From the NCBI GenBank assembly GCA_002401455.1, contig NVTE01000001.1, forward strand, positions 148,130 through 212,129: a stretch of 64,000 bases of DNA. The letters run 5' to 3'. Each line of letters begins with the position of its first letter. The first letter of the stretch is position 1. Positions 25,566-36,100 of the stretch are shown here, piece after piece. This DNA comes from Alphaproteobacteria bacterium (GTDB lineage Bacteria > Pseudomonadota > Alphaproteobacteria > Sphingomonadales > Emcibacteraceae). Both the position numbers and the translations under genes were made by a program. Below the pieces are notes generated by a model. The model saw only the letters and a program-made list of their open reading frames with translations. It did no database searches and was not told the DNA's origin.

Positions 25566-27962
25566 ATGGCAAAATTCATCTTGGACAATCATGAGCTGGA
25601 GGTCGAGAGCGGCACAACGATCCTCAAAGCGGCGCGGGCCATCGCCATTGACATTCCGACCTTCTGTTATCAGGACCGGTTGTCGACCCTGGCCTCCTGC
25701 CGCATGTGCCTGGTGGAAGTTGAAGACCACCGCAAGCTGGAGCCAGCCTGTTCGACCCCGGTAACCGAGGGCATGGTGATCCATACCCGCTCGCCGAAAG
25801 TCGTCGCCACCCGGGAGGATATGCTGGAGATTCTTCTGGCCAACCATCCGCTGGACTGCCCCATCTGCGATAAAAGCGGCGAATGTGAGCTTCAGGACAC
25901 GGTGTTTGACTATGGCAAGGGCGAGAGCCGCCTCCATGACCCCAAGCGGGTGTTCCGGACCCGGGATATTGAGCTCAACAAGGTGATCATCTTCAATGCC
26001 GACCGCTGCATTCAGTGCCAGCGCTGTGTCCGGGTCTGTGAGGAAATTGTCGGCGAAGTGGCCCTGGGCACCGCCGAACGTGGGCTCGATTCAGAGATCA
26101 CCGGCGTCGGCAATAGCCTGTCAGATTGCAGCCACTGCGGCAATTGCATCGAGGTCTGCCCGGTCGGTGCCCTGATGAGCTCCCCCTACCGCTATAGCGC
26201 CCGGCCCTGGGATCTGGAGCGCACGGATACCATCTGCACCATGTGCGGCACCGGCTGCAGCCTGACCATTGAGACCCGTGACGGCGAGCTGATGCGGGTC
26301 AAAAGCGCCTATGATACCGGTATTAATGGCGAACTTCTCTGTGCCAAGGGCCGGTTCGGGTTTGATGTCATTGACGGCGCTGAGCGGCTAACAACGCCCC
26401 TGATCCGCAAGGGCGGCATCCTGACCCCGGTCAGCTGGGACGAGGCGATTAGCTTCATCAGCACCACCGCCCGGAGTATCCAGAACAACGGCGGTCATAT
26501 TCAGGGCCTGATCTCTGCCCGCCAGACCAATGAAGTCGCCTATATGTTTCAGAAACTGATCCGCCATGTTTTTACCTCCGGAAACCTGAGCACCAGCACC
26601 CGTTTCACGGGCCTGAAAAGTTCCCAGAGCCTGACGGCCCTGGCCCAGGTTATGGGTCACCGTTATGACCGCCAGCCCTTGCGGACCCTGTTGCAGGCCG
26701 ACTGCATTCTGTTGCTGGGCGCGGCCATTACCGAGGAAAACCCGGTCAGCGGCTATCTCATTCGCGAAATCCTGCGCGACCGGCCAACGCCCTTATTTAT
26801 TGCCAGCGCCCGGCCCTGCGGCCTTGATGATATCGCCCGTGCCTCCTTTCGCCTTCTGCCCGGGCATGAGGGCCAGTTGTTAGCCCGGCTGACAACAGAG
26901 GTCCCGCCCCCCGACGACCCTGTCATGGCGGAGTTTATCTCCCGCGCCAGAGAGGCCCTGACCGCTGCGGATAGTATCACCCTTCTGGTCGGAACAGATT
27001 TTCTGCGAGCCCCTGATGCCGCCGATTGTCTGAAAAACATTGATCAGGCGGCCCTGATGTTGGAGCGCACAGGCAAAAAAGTTCATGTTCAATTTTTGTT
27101 TGACCGGCCCAATCAGCTGGGTGTCTGGGATATGGGATGTCTGACGGATATCAATCCGGGATGGCGTTATGCCAAAACTCATAACCTGACCCCCGTTCCC
27201 TACATGATCTATGTTCTGGGAACTGATCCCTGTGCAGTCACTGACCTGCAAACCGCCTGTCTGATCGTTCAGGACAGCCATATGAGCCGGACCGCAGAAC
27301 TGGCCACGGTCGTCCTGCCCGCCCCGTCTTATGGTGAGGAAAGCGGGACCTATACCAATAATGAAGGCCGGGTCCAAAAGCTCCGCGCCATCCGGCCTCC
27401 GGGGGTCGGCATCCTGCCCAAGGTCGATGTCTTCAGCCGGATTTCCGCCGCCATGGGCAAGACCTATGGCCCAGCACGGGTCGAGCAGATATATGCCGAA
27501 ATTACCCGGGAAATCCCCGCCTACCGGGATCTGGACATCTGGTCCGATAAAGATGATTTTGGCCTGACCCGCAGCCTGCCGGCCGAGGTGGCCATGACAT
27601 TGCAAACTTTTCCAGGCTCATTTCCTGACCCTGTCCTCCATGCGGGATATATGCTGATTACCGGTGATAGCCTGTTCCAATCCGGTTTGTTGACCCGGCA
27701 GTCTGAAATTCTTACCGGCCTCGGCGACGGCCCTTATGTGGAGATGAATCCGGGAAAAGGTATCACTGAGAATGCCGAGGGTTATGAGGTCACAGTCAGT
27801 CGCAAGGGGGCCAGTCTCACCGCCCGCCTAAAGGTCAACACAGGCTTTCCCATGGGTGTGGTGTATATTCCGGAGAATATGCTGTCCGGCCCACCGGCCA
27901 GACTGCTCAGCGCCGAAGACTACCCGAGCCCGGTTGAGGTCACGATCCAGCCAACCAGATAA
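25566..27962 (+). CDS. nuoG: NADH-quinone oxidoreductase subunit G
   Basis: A 798-residue iron-sulfur subunit. The N-terminal 2Fe-2S domain has CYQDRLSTLASCRMC. The His-Cys cluster is in HPLDCPICDKSGEC. The next pairs are CIQCQRCVRVC and CSHCGNCIEVCPVGAL. Then comes a molybdopterin-oxidoreductase-like domain from about residue 220 (TICTMCGTGCSL, a possible extra N7-type cluster motif). The C-terminal half is divergent, as in most NuoG. It is the last subunit gene; RNase D follows after 127 nt. Confidence 0.94.
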   Translation: MAKFILDNHELEVESGTTILKAARAIAIDIPTFCYQDRLSTLASCRMCLVEVEDHRKLEPACSTPVTEGMVIHTRSPKVVATREDMLEILLANHPLDCPICDKSGECELQDTVFDYGKGESRLHDPKRVFRTRDIELNKVIIFNADRCIQCQRCVRVCEEIVGEVALGTAERGLDSEITGVGNSLSDCSHCGNCIEVCPVGALMSSPYRYSARPWDLERTDTICTMCGTGCSLTIETRDGELMRVKSAYDTGINGELLCAKGRFGFDVIDGAERLTTPLIRKGGILTPVSWDEAISFISTTARSIQNNGGHIQGLISARQTNEVAYMFQKLIRHVFTSGNLSTSTRFTGLKSSQSLTALAQVMGHRYDRQPLRTLLQADCILLLGAAITEENPVSGYLIREILRDRPTPLFIASARPCGLDDIARASFRLLPGHEGQLLARLTTEVPPPDDPVMAEFISRAREALTAADSITLLVGTDFLRAPDAADCLKNIDQAALMLERTGKKVHVQFLFDRPNQLGVWDMGCLTDINPGWRYAKTHNLTPVPYMIYVLGTDPCAVTDLQTACLIVQDSHMSRTAELATVVLPAPSYGEESGTYTNNEGRVQKLRAIRPPGVGILPKVDVFSRISAAMGKTYGPARVEQIYAEITREIPAYRDLDIWSDKDDFGLTRSLPAEVAMTLQTFPGSFPDPVLHAGYMLITGDSLFQSGLLTRQSEILTGLGDGPYVEMNPGKGITENAEGYEVTVSRKGASLTARLKVNTGFPMGVVYIPENMLSGPPARLLSAEDYPSPVEVTIQPTR

Positions 27963-28089
27963 TACAACATGTCCAAGGCTGTTTTCGGCTTTATTTCAGG
28001 TTCTTACCGGAATAGGGTTGCCTGAGGGGGGCGCTTAACGGTATTATCAAGGCACATTATTCAAGTATTTCAAAGGAAAAGGGACATTT

Positions 28090-28704
28090 ATGTCAATCGA
28101 ACTGCACCGGGGCGACCTGCCGGACTCCGTAAAATTTACCGGCTCCGTGGCCATTGATACGGAAACCATGGGACTGAACCCGCACCGGGACCGCCTGTGC
28201 TTGATCCAATTGTCCGCCGGCGACGGCACGGCTCACCTGGTCCAGATTGCCCAGGGCCAGACCAAGGCCCCGAACCTGAAGGCCCTGCTCGAAGACCATA
28301 ATCTGATCAAGATTTTTCACTACGCCCGGTTTGATGTGGCGGTGCTGAAGAAGTATCTCGATGCCCGGGTCCGGCCAGTATTCTGCACCAAGATCGCCTC
28401 ACGGCTGGTGCGGACCTATACGGACCGCCACGGCCTGAAAGACCTGTGCCGGGAACTGATCGGCGTCGACCTGTCCAAGAAACAGCAGAGTTCCGACTGG
28501 GGCGCCGATGAATTGTCCCAGCAGCAGCTGGACTATGCCGCCTCAGACGTTTTGTACCTACATAAGCTGGTCAGCCGGCTGAATGTGATGTTGGAACGCT
28601 CAGGACGCATGCAACTGGCCCAATCCTGTTTCGACTTTTTACCAACCCGCACAGACCTTGATCTGGCGGGCTGGGGTGAGCAGGATATTTTCTCCCATAG
28701 TTAG
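28090..28704 (+). CDS. Ribonuclease D-type 3'-5' exonuclease (short form)
   Basis: A 204-residue DEDDy exonuclease: AIDTETMGLNPHRDRLCLIQLS (first D and E), FHYARFDVAVLKKY (second D), and YAASDVLYLHKL (the D with Tyr four residues before it). It is the catalytic domain alone, without the HRDC domains of E. coli RNase D, as is common in Alphaproteobacteria. Likely role: trimming 3' ends of tRNA and other structured RNA. It lies downstream of nuoG on the same strand, with its own AAGGAAAAGGGA-type ribosome site. Confidence 0.92.
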   Translation: MSIELHRGDLPDSVKFTGSVAIDTETMGLNPHRDRLCLIQLSAGDGTAHLVQIAQGQTKAPNLKALLEDHNLIKIFHYARFDVAVLKKYLDARVRPVFCTKIASRLVRTYTDRHGLKDLCRELIGVDLSKKQQSSDWGADELSQQQLDYAASDVLYLHKLVSRLNVMLERSGRMQLAQSCFDFLPTRTDLDLAGWGEQDIFSHS

Positions 28705-28713
28705 GGAGAATTT
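28690..28713. terminator. Hairpin between convergent RNase D and M20 genes
   Basis: TTCTCCC and GGGAGAA form a 7-bp stem around an 8-nt loop spanning the RNase D stop codon, with short T-rich flanks on both sides. It may be a weak bidirectional terminator. Confidence 0.35.
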
Positions 28714-28724
28714 CTAGCGGATGC

Positions 28725-30044
28725 CTATTTTGGCATCAACTCCATAAGCGCATGAACCGTAGCCTCGACCCCGCTTTTAACGGCGGGTTCAGGCGACACC
28801 TTAAACAATGGTGAATGATGGCTCGGCACGGCCGGTCCGCCCTTCTTAGCCGCCTCGATTTCCGCTTTCGGGGTGCCGCCAATGACAAAATAGACGCTGG
28901 CGATTTCAGGATCAGTGGTGAAAAAGGGGAAATCCTCCGCCCCCATACCTGTGGGCGGAATATCAACCACCGCCTCTTCGCCCATCTTGGCTATCCAGGT
29001 TTTCTTCAGGCGCCGGACCAGAGCTGCATTATTCAATGTCGGCGGCACGCTATTTTTGGAAATGATCACTTCAGGCAGTTTGTCTTCGGGCAGACCGGCG
29101 ACACGGCCCATATTCTCCGCGATCCGCTTGATACCGTCCAGAAGAAGTTTTGCCGTCGCTGGATTGGTGTTGCGCACCGTCAACTGCAAATGCGCCCGGT
29201 CTGAAATAATATTATGTTTGGTGCCGGAATGGAACGACCCCACCGTCACCACACCAGGCTGACGGGGCGATAATTCACGGGAGACCAAGGTTTGAAGGGC
29301 GACGACAATTTGACTGGCCAGCAGCACCGGATCTTTCCCGGCGTGGGGCGACGCCCCGTGGGCCCCGATGCCATGAACGATGATATCCACCGAATGGGAG
29401 CCGGCGAAGGGCGCGCCTTCCGTTACATTAATAATCCCGGCCTCATTGCCGGACGAGACATGAAAGGCCAGGGCATAATCAGGCTTGCCAAACCGCTGCC
29501 ACAGATTGTCTTTCATCATGGCCTTAGCCCCCATGATCCGTTCTTCGGCCGGCTGACCAATGAGCATTAACGTGCCAGACCATTGGTCCTTCATGGCCGC
29601 CATACGCCGGGCGGTACCGACCAGACTTGTCATATGAACATCATGGCCACAGGCATGCATCACCGGAACCATCTTGCCGGTAATCGGCGATTTCTGGGTC
29701 ACATTCGAGGCAATAGCCAGCCCGGATTTCTCCTGAACCGGCAGGCCATCCATATCGGCCCGCATCATCACCATCGGCCCGTCACCATTTTTCATGATCG
29801 CCACAATACCGGTGCCACCAACGCCCTCAGTTACCTCAAAGCCCTGGCTCCGCAATTCTTCTGCCAGACGGGCTGCGGTTTTATGTTCCACGGTGCTGAG
29901 TTCAGGGTTTTTATGAAAATAGACATAGAGGTCCGACAGATGACTGTCATAATCCTTGACCACGGCTTGTTTGATCGTATCCTGTGCAAAAGACGCATTT
30001 GCCAGCAGGGCAAGACTGATGGCAGTGACAAGTGTTTTTCTCAT
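28725..30044 (-). CDS. M20 family amidohydrolase, exported
   Basis: About 439 residues from the ATG at 30044, which has GAGGGA 8 nt upstream; a longer frame to 30104 adds 20 residues in front of the signal peptide. A signal peptide (MRKTLVTAISLALLANASFA) targets the periplasm. Metal ligands typical of the M20D/amidohydrolase group are visible: HACGHDVHMT, GQPAEE and a later GAHGASPHAG dimerisation-domain motif. Such enzymes cleave N-acyl or amide bonds of amino-acid conjugates. Substrate unknown. Confidence 0.9.
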   Translation of the reverse strand: MRKTLVTAISLALLANASFAQDTIKQAVVKDYDSHLSDLYVYFHKNPELSTVEHKTAARLAEELRSQGFEVTEGVGGTGIVAIMKNGDGPMVMMRADMDGLPVQEKSGLAIASNVTQKSPITGKMVPVMHACGHDVHMTSLVGTARRMAAMKDQWSGTLMLIGQPAEERIMGAKAMMKDNLWQRFGKPDYALAFHVSSGNEAGIINVTEGAPFAGSHSVDIIVHGIGAHGASPHAGKDPVLLASQIVVALQTLVSRELSPRQPGVVTVGSFHSGTKHNIISDRAHLQLTVRNTNPATAKLLLDGIKRIAENMGRVAGLPEDKLPEVIISKNSVPPTLNNAALVRRLKKTWIAKMGEEAVVDIPPTGMGAEDFPFFTTDPEIASVYFVIGGTPKAEIEAAKKGGPAVPSHHSPLFKVSPEPAVKSGVEATVHALMELMPK

Positions 30045-30134
30045 GATTTTCCCTCTATGTTTTTGGTTCAGAAAAGAGCCTATCAGAACCAGCCCCCAGC
30101 GCAAACAAGTATTTAGGATCAGGAGCCTAATAGC

Positions 30135-30743
30135 CTATTTTGCCGACATCTCTACCCGCATAGGGCGCTCAAGGCACCGGGCCAACCAGGCCTGAACATG
30201 GGGGGTGGCTGAAAAATCATAGCCTGTTTTCCGGGGATACTCCAGAATGGCCGCCAGGTTAAGGTCGGCGAGGGTAAAGCGCTCTGCCACCAGATAATCT
30301 TTGCCCGCCAGATGACCGTCCAGAACTTTCGCATGCAGGGCCAGGGTCTCTTCTGCGGCACACAGACAATCCGCATCACGCATTTCCTCAGGCAGAACAA
30401 ATTTATGGAGCAGGCAATCCACCGCTGGTCCATCAAGGCTGGAGGTTCCAAAAACACACCATTGCATGATCAGGGCTTCCTCCCGGGCGTCGTCTGACCA
30501 TAACAGGCCGTCGCCATAGTTCTTAGCCAGGTAAAAATTGATCGCCGCGGATTCCCACAGGATAAACCCGTCTTCTTCCAATACCGGGACCAAACCGTTG
30601 GGATTAAGCGCCAGAAAATCAGGTTTCTTTGTATCGCCTGCCATCGGGCTAACCGGATTGATTTCATAGTCCAGCCCCAGTTCCTTCAGGGCCCAAATGA
30701 CATAATTTGTTCTGGCTTCAGGATGTCCGTGAATAATACGCAT
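30135..30743 (-). CDS. Glutathione S-transferase family protein
   Basis: A 202-residue protein with an N-terminal thioredoxin-like domain (ARTNYVIWALKELGLDYEI, then PNGLVPVLEEDGFILWESAAINFYLA, where the VPVL cis-proline and ES pair contact glutathione). An all-helical C-terminal domain contains FTLADLNLAAIL. It is transcribed alone on the minus strand. GST members detoxify electrophiles or act as isomerases; the catalytic residue near Arg/Thr/Asn 11-13 is not enough to assign a class. Confidence 0.9.
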   Translation of the reverse strand: MRIIHGHPEARTNYVIWALKELGLDYEINPVSPMAGDTKKPDFLALNPNGLVPVLEEDGFILWESAAINFYLAKNYGDGLLWSDDAREEALIMQWCVFGTSSLDGPAVDCLLHKFVLPEEMRDADCLCAAEETLALHAKVLDGHLAGKDYLVAERFTLADLNLAAILEYPRKTGYDFSATPHVQAWLARCLERPMRVEMSAK

Positions 30744-30824
30744 ACTATTTCCTTTACATTATGACAGGTCATCAGGATGTAATTCACCCTGTGCTTCTCA
30801 CTCTATAATATGTATGGTGAGCAT

Positions 30825-31613
30825 ATGCACAGAATTTTTACACTATTCGCCATCCTGGTATGTTTTAATTCCCCCGGCAGAGCTGAACCATCCGACCTGC
30901 GCACCGAGCTCAAAAAATCAACCAGCCAGAAAGTTACCAGAATCATTGACGGTGACACGGTCATCCTCAAGGATCAAACACGGGTCCGGCTGGTGGGCAT
31001 ACAGGCCCCAAAATTACCTCTCGGACGCAGGGGTTTCAAAGGTTGGCCCTTGGGTTTCGCCTCCAAGAAATACTTGTCCGATCTGATTTTGGATAAATAT
31101 GTCACCCTCTATTTCGGCGGACAACGTCAGGATAGATATGGCCGCGCCCTCGCCCACCTGTTCCTGGAGGATGGAACGTGGGTTCAGGGCGAGATGCTGA
31201 AAGCGGGCATGGCCCGGGTCTACAGCTTTGCCGACAATCGCGCCATCATCCCCGAAATGCTCCAGGCCGAACAGGAGGCGCGACGGGTGAGCACGGGCAT
31301 ATGGGCGCTGGCGTTTTATCAACCTAAAGACCAGCAGAAGAGTGCAAGTTTTCACAATAGTTTCCAACTAGTGCGCGGTACGGTCACCGAGGTCGCCAAG
31401 ATCCGCGGCACCTATTATGTCAACTTTGGCGAGGACTGGCGCCAGGATTTCACCATCGTCATCAAATCCCGTGCCGCCCGGAAATTCATCAAGGCGGGCA
31501 TAGACCCCACAAGCTATGGAGGCAAAACAATCGAAGTAAGGGGCTGGCTGAAATCATATAATGGCCCTATGATTGAAGTTACCCACCCGGAACAGATCAT
31601 GATTATTCAATAG
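30825..31613 (+). CDS. Secreted SNase-fold (thermonuclease family) protein with altered active site
   Basis: About 262 residues from the ATG at 30825 (an ATG at 30810 would add five residues before the signal peptide). A signal peptide (HRIFTLFAILVCFNSPGRA) precedes an SNase domain: IDGDTVILKDQTRVRLVG, then DRYGRALAHL. Compared with staphylococcal nuclease, the two N-terminal aspartates and both arginines are kept, but the calcium ligand Asp40 is Gln60 and the catalytic Glu43 is Lys63 (GIQAPKLPLGR). A second beta-rich region (about 170-260) follows. The protein is probably exported and nuclease-inactive or differently active. It precedes an M48 lipoprotein gene by 10 nt. Confidence 0.82.
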   Translation: MHRIFTLFAILVCFNSPGRAEPSDLRTELKKSTSQKVTRIIDGDTVILKDQTRVRLVGIQAPKLPLGRRGFKGWPLGFASKKYLSDLILDKYVTLYFGGQRQDRYGRALAHLFLEDGTWVQGEMLKAGMARVYSFADNRAIIPEMLQAEQEARRVSTGIWALAFYQPKDQQKSASFHNSFQLVRGTVTEVAKIRGTYYVNFGEDWRQDFTIVIKSRAARKFIKAGIDPTSYGGKTIEVRGWLKSYNGPMIEVTHPEQIMIIQ

Positions 31614-31623
31614 AGGACACGCT

Positions 31624-33132
31624 ATGGGCAGAATTATCTTTACCAGAACCACACTGGCCACCAGCCTGATCATCACAAGCCTGCTGCTTCAGGGCTGTGT
31701 CACCACCAACCCGGCCACCGGCGGCTCCGACTTTACCCCCTTCATGAGCCCGGCCAAAGAATTGGCCCTCGGCAAACAACAGCATCCCCTGGTGATCAAA
31801 CAACATGGCGGCGTGCTCGACGTGCCCCGGGTCGCGGGTTATGTTGCTGTGGTTGGCGGTCGGCTGGCCGCAGTTTCGGAGCTTCAGAAAAGTCCCTTTA
31901 CCTTCACGGTGCTCAACTCGCCGATTGTCAATGCCTTCGCCCTGCCCGGCGGTTATATTTATGTCACCCGGGGCATCCTGGCCCTGTTTAATTCTGAATC
32001 CGAGATGGCGTCTGTTCTGGGCCATGAAATCGGCCATGTCACCGCCCGACATTCGGCAAAAAGATATAACCAACAGTTATTCACCGGGCTCGGGGTGGCC
32101 CTGCTCGGCGCGGTTCTCAAGAGCAAGGACGTGGGCGATGCATTGGGCTATGGCTCACAGCTGTACCTGAAAAGCTATTCCCGGGGCAATGAATATGAAT
32201 CCGACCAGCTGGGGGTGCGCTATTCGACCCGGGCAGGATTTGATCCCTATGCCGCCGCCCATATGCTACGCTCCCTGGATGCGGAAAGCACGCTCAAGGA
32301 TCAGATTGCCAACCGCACGGGCCGTCAGCGGCCACCGGAATTCTTCTCGACCCATCCCAATACCCAGGACCGGGTCAGCCGCGCCTATGCCGCCGCCCAG
32401 AAGACCGGCCGTGATCCAAATAGCCCAAACCGGGTTCAAGACAGGAACCGTTACCTGAACGTCATCGACGGCATGATTTACGGCGACGACCCGGTCCAGG
32501 GGGTCATCCAGGGCCGGGAATTTCTCCATGGCCCCATGCAGCTCAAATTTAAGGTGCCGGCCCATTACCGCCTGAACAACGGGCTTGAAATGGTCACCGC
32601 CGTCGGCAGCGGCCCCGCAGAGGGCGGCATTATTATCTTCTCCGGTGACCCGTTAAAGGGGCGAAATATGATCGAATTCACCTCCGACACTTGGAAGTCC
32701 TTTGCCAAGGAGACCAGCCTGCGCGGACTGGAGGACCTGACCATCAATGGCATGGCGGCGATCACGGGTTGGAATGACATTACCGTCGCTAAAATCCCAT
32801 CCCGGGTGCGGATTATCGCCATCCGCCATTCCGCCAATCAGGCCTATTTTTTCCTGACCATCACCCCCCTGAACAAGCTGGACAGCCTGGGCACCGACCT
32901 CCGGCGCATGACCTATAGCTTTCAAAAACTCAGCCCCCGTCAGGCAGCAAATATCAAGGGCAAAGTTATCCGTATCGTCACCGTCAGGCCAGGGGATACC
33001 GACACAAAACTATCCCGCAGAATGGCCTTTACCGATCATAGGCTGGACCGATTTCTGGTCCTGAACGGCCTGCAAGGAGGCCAACGATTGCTGGTCGGGG
33101 AGCGGATGAAGCTGATTGTCTATGACCGGTGA
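31624..33132 (+). CDS. M48 family metalloprotease, lipoprotein, with LysM-like tail
   Basis: A 502-residue protein. The lipobox LLLQGC near residue 25 marks an outer-membrane or periplasmic lipoprotein. The zinc site HEIGHVTARH (near 138) and the downstream Glu of NEYESDQLGVRY define the M48/BepA-like peptidase domain. The final 50 residues (ITVRPGDTDTKLSRRM, LVLNGLQGGQRLLVGERMKL) look like a LysM or related binding module. BepA-type enzymes do outer-membrane protein quality control. It is probably co-transcribed with the SNase-fold gene 10 nt upstream. Confidence 0.9.
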   Translation: MGRIIFTRTTLATSLIITSLLLQGCVTTNPATGGSDFTPFMSPAKELALGKQQHPLVIKQHGGVLDVPRVAGYVAVVGGRLAAVSELQKSPFTFTVLNSPIVNAFALPGGYIYVTRGILALFNSESEMASVLGHEIGHVTARHSAKRYNQQLFTGLGVALLGAVLKSKDVGDALGYGSQLYLKSYSRGNEYESDQLGVRYSTRAGFDPYAAAHMLRSLDAESTLKDQIANRTGRQRPPEFFSTHPNTQDRVSRAYAAAQKTGRDPNSPNRVQDRNRYLNVIDGMIYGDDPVQGVIQGREFLHGPMQLKFKVPAHYRLNNGLEMVTAVGSGPAEGGIIIFSGDPLKGRNMIEFTSDTWKSFAKETSLRGLEDLTINGMAAITGWNDITVAKIPSRVRIIAIRHSANQAYFFLTITPLNKLDSLGTDLRRMTYSFQKLSPRQAANIKGKVIRIVTVRPGDTDTKLSRRMAFTDHRLDRFLVLNGLQGGQRLLVGERMKLIVYDR

Positions 33133-33142
33133 GGTTGGCCAT

Positions 33143-33170
33143 AAAAAAGGGCGACCCTGTGGCCGCCCTT
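33143..33170 (-). terminator. Terminator of the efflux operon
   Basis: On the minus strand AAGGGCG pairs with CGCCCTT around a 10-nt loop, followed by a run of six T residues. It lies 20 nt past the stop of the RND gene and is the end of the three-gene operon. Confidence 0.7.
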
Positions 33171-33190
33171 GTTAACACTTTTCAATCGCT

Positions 33191-36100
33191 TTATTCCGCC
33201 GGCTCCGGCAGGATTTCCGGCAAGTCCCAGCCAAACAGGCCATAGATCCTGTCCCGCGCCCGGGACATCAGGATATAGAGCACCGGCACCAGGATCAGCG
33301 TTACCACCGTAGCAAACAACACCCCAAAGGCCAACGACACCACGGTTGGGATCATAAACTGGGCCTGGACACTGGTTTCCATCATCAGGGGGATCAAGCC
33401 GATGAAAGTGGTGAAGGAGGTCAGGAAGATCGGACGGAACCGTTCTTCCGCCGCCACTTCAATAGCCTTGATCACATCATAGCCCTGGGCCCGAAGCCGA
33501 CAGATATAATCCATCAGCACCAGGTTATCGTTGATCACAACCCCCATGGCCGCCGCAATGCCGAGGATCGAGAAGATACTGATATCCATGCCCAGGAACA
33601 GATGGCCCAGGATCGCCCCCATATAGCCAAACGGCAGGGCCGTGAAGATCACGAAAGGCTTGAAATAGGACTTGAAGGCGATGGCAAATAACACATAGAT
33701 GATCATCAGGCCAAAACCAAAATTAGTGATAATAGACTTCAGGAATTCAGCCTGTCCTTCATCACCGCCACTTTTATGACGGGTGACGTTAGAATATTTC
33801 TTTTCCCATTCCGGATAGAAATTCTCATTCAGGTCATCCTTGATGCGCTTGATCTCGGCATCCTTGCCTTCTTCCAGAGAGGCAATGATGGTCAGGGTCC
33901 GCGCCCGGTCCGTCCGCCGAATGGAGGTATAGGCCGGATGATAGGTGATATTTGCCACCGATTCAAAGGGCACCGCGGAACCGTCACTGGTCTGGATCCG
34001 CATATCGCCCAAGGTATCAAATGACTTGCGGTCCTGTTCCGGATACCGCACCATCACTTTGACATCATCAATACCGCGCGGCACCCGCTGGACCTCATCA
34101 CCGTAAAAGGCCTGGCGTACCTGACGACCAAGGTCGCGCAGGGACAATCCTAGATTTTCCGCACTGGGGTCAAGGGACAGAACCGCTTCAGACTGAGCAG
34201 ATTCAGCGGTATCGGTGACATAATAGATCGCATCATAGGTCGCCAATTTAGCTTTGAGGGCGGCAGCCGCCTCTTCAATAGCCTCAATATTGGAGGACGA
34301 CAGACGAATCCTCATGCCACGGCTATTGTTGTTGAATGTATTGTCGAACTTGATTTCCTTGGCATCGGGGAACGGCGGTGTCGCTTCACGCCACATCCTG
34401 GTAATTTCCTCGGTCGTAACCGGTCGATCTTCCCCCGGCTCCAGCACGAAGAAGGCCCGGGCACCGCGACCACTGGCAAAAGACATGGTCGCCTTGAAAA
34501 TCTTAGTATCCGGATATTGCTCTTCCAGGTCAGTGACGACCTTATAGGCAGAAGCCTCCAGTTCCCGCGCCGCCCGTTTTACCGTGTTATAGGGCACACC
34601 GCTGGGGAAGGTATATTCCGCCCGGACAAAATCCTGGGGAATGGACGGCTGGAAAGCAAAGCCAACCAGGCCCCCCATCTGGATGCCGCCAATGACAAAA
34701 ATCAGCATGGCGATAAAGACGCTCATGGTAACGCCCTTCCGGCGCAGACAGGTGTCCAGGAAAGGCCGGTAATATTTGGTAATCATCACGTCAAGAAAGT
34801 GGGCCGCCCAACCCCGGGCAATATTCACTATTCTTGTCAGGCCGATAACGGTGAAGAATTTGGCCAGCAGACCCGGCTTCTCTTCGCCGCCGTGACGCAG
34901 ATGCGTCGGCAGGATCAACAGGCTTTCAATCAGGGAGAAAGCCAGGGTCAGAATGACCACGACCGCAATGATCACGGTAAACTGGCGGGTATCGCCTGGC
35001 ACCATGGCCAGCGGGGCAAAAAAGATCATCGTGGTCAGTGCCGAGAAAATAACCGGTTTGGCCACTTTGGTCGTCCCAAGCACCGAGGCTTTGGCCCCCT
35101 TGATGCCGCGTTGGTTCTGCCGGTGAACATTTTCGCCGACAATGATCGCATCATCAACCACGATCCCTAAAATCAGGATAAAGGCGAACATGGTGAGCAT
35201 ATTCAGGGTTTCGCCGGTAAAGGGCAGGAACATAAAGGTGCCCAGAAAAGAAACAAAGATACCGACCACGACCCAGGCCGCCAGGCGCGGGGTCAGAAAC
35301 AACATCAGCCCAACGAAGACCAGGGCCAGACCGCTGATCCCATTAGTGGCCAGCATATTGGCCCGGCTTTTAAAGCCTTCGGAATTATCCATCCAGATAA
35401 CCGCCTCGACACCTTCGGGCAGTCTGGGCTTCAGGGTATTTTCGATATAATCCTCAACCGCCTCACTGACGGCAACAACATTCGGGTTTTCGCTGGTATT
35501 GACCCTTAAGAGGATGGCATTCTTGCCATTGACCCGGGCGGTAAAACGATCCTCTGTGAAGCCATCGATTACAGTGGCCACGTCCCGCACCAAAACCCGG
35601 GTGCCGTCGCCGGTACGCAACACGACAATATCTTCGAAATCCTCGCCTGTGTAACCCTGCCCCCGGGTCATGATCTGAATTTTACCGGCATCATTGTCCA
35701 CCTTACCGGCGGGCATATTAACCGATGTCCGGGAAATGGCCTGGGCGACATCGCTAAAACTAATGCCATATTCCCGCAGCTTCATTTCGGAAACCTCGAC
35801 CGAAATTTCATAGGGCCGGACCGCGTCTAGTTCCACATTACTGACGCCCTTAAGGGCGGCAAGTTCGTCCCGCACCCGGCGTCCCAGCTCTTTCAGTTCA
35901 GCTTCCGGAATATCCGCCGCCAGTGCAATTCTGCTGACGCTGTTGTTAAAGACCGGTTGGCTGACGGTGGGCCGCTCGGACAGGGTCGGAAAGGTATTGA
36001 TCGAATCGACCCGGGATTTCACTTCATTGAGCAGCTTCTGCATATCATAATCATCAATGGCCCGGATGGTCACACTCCCCCGTCCTTCACGGGCGGTGGA

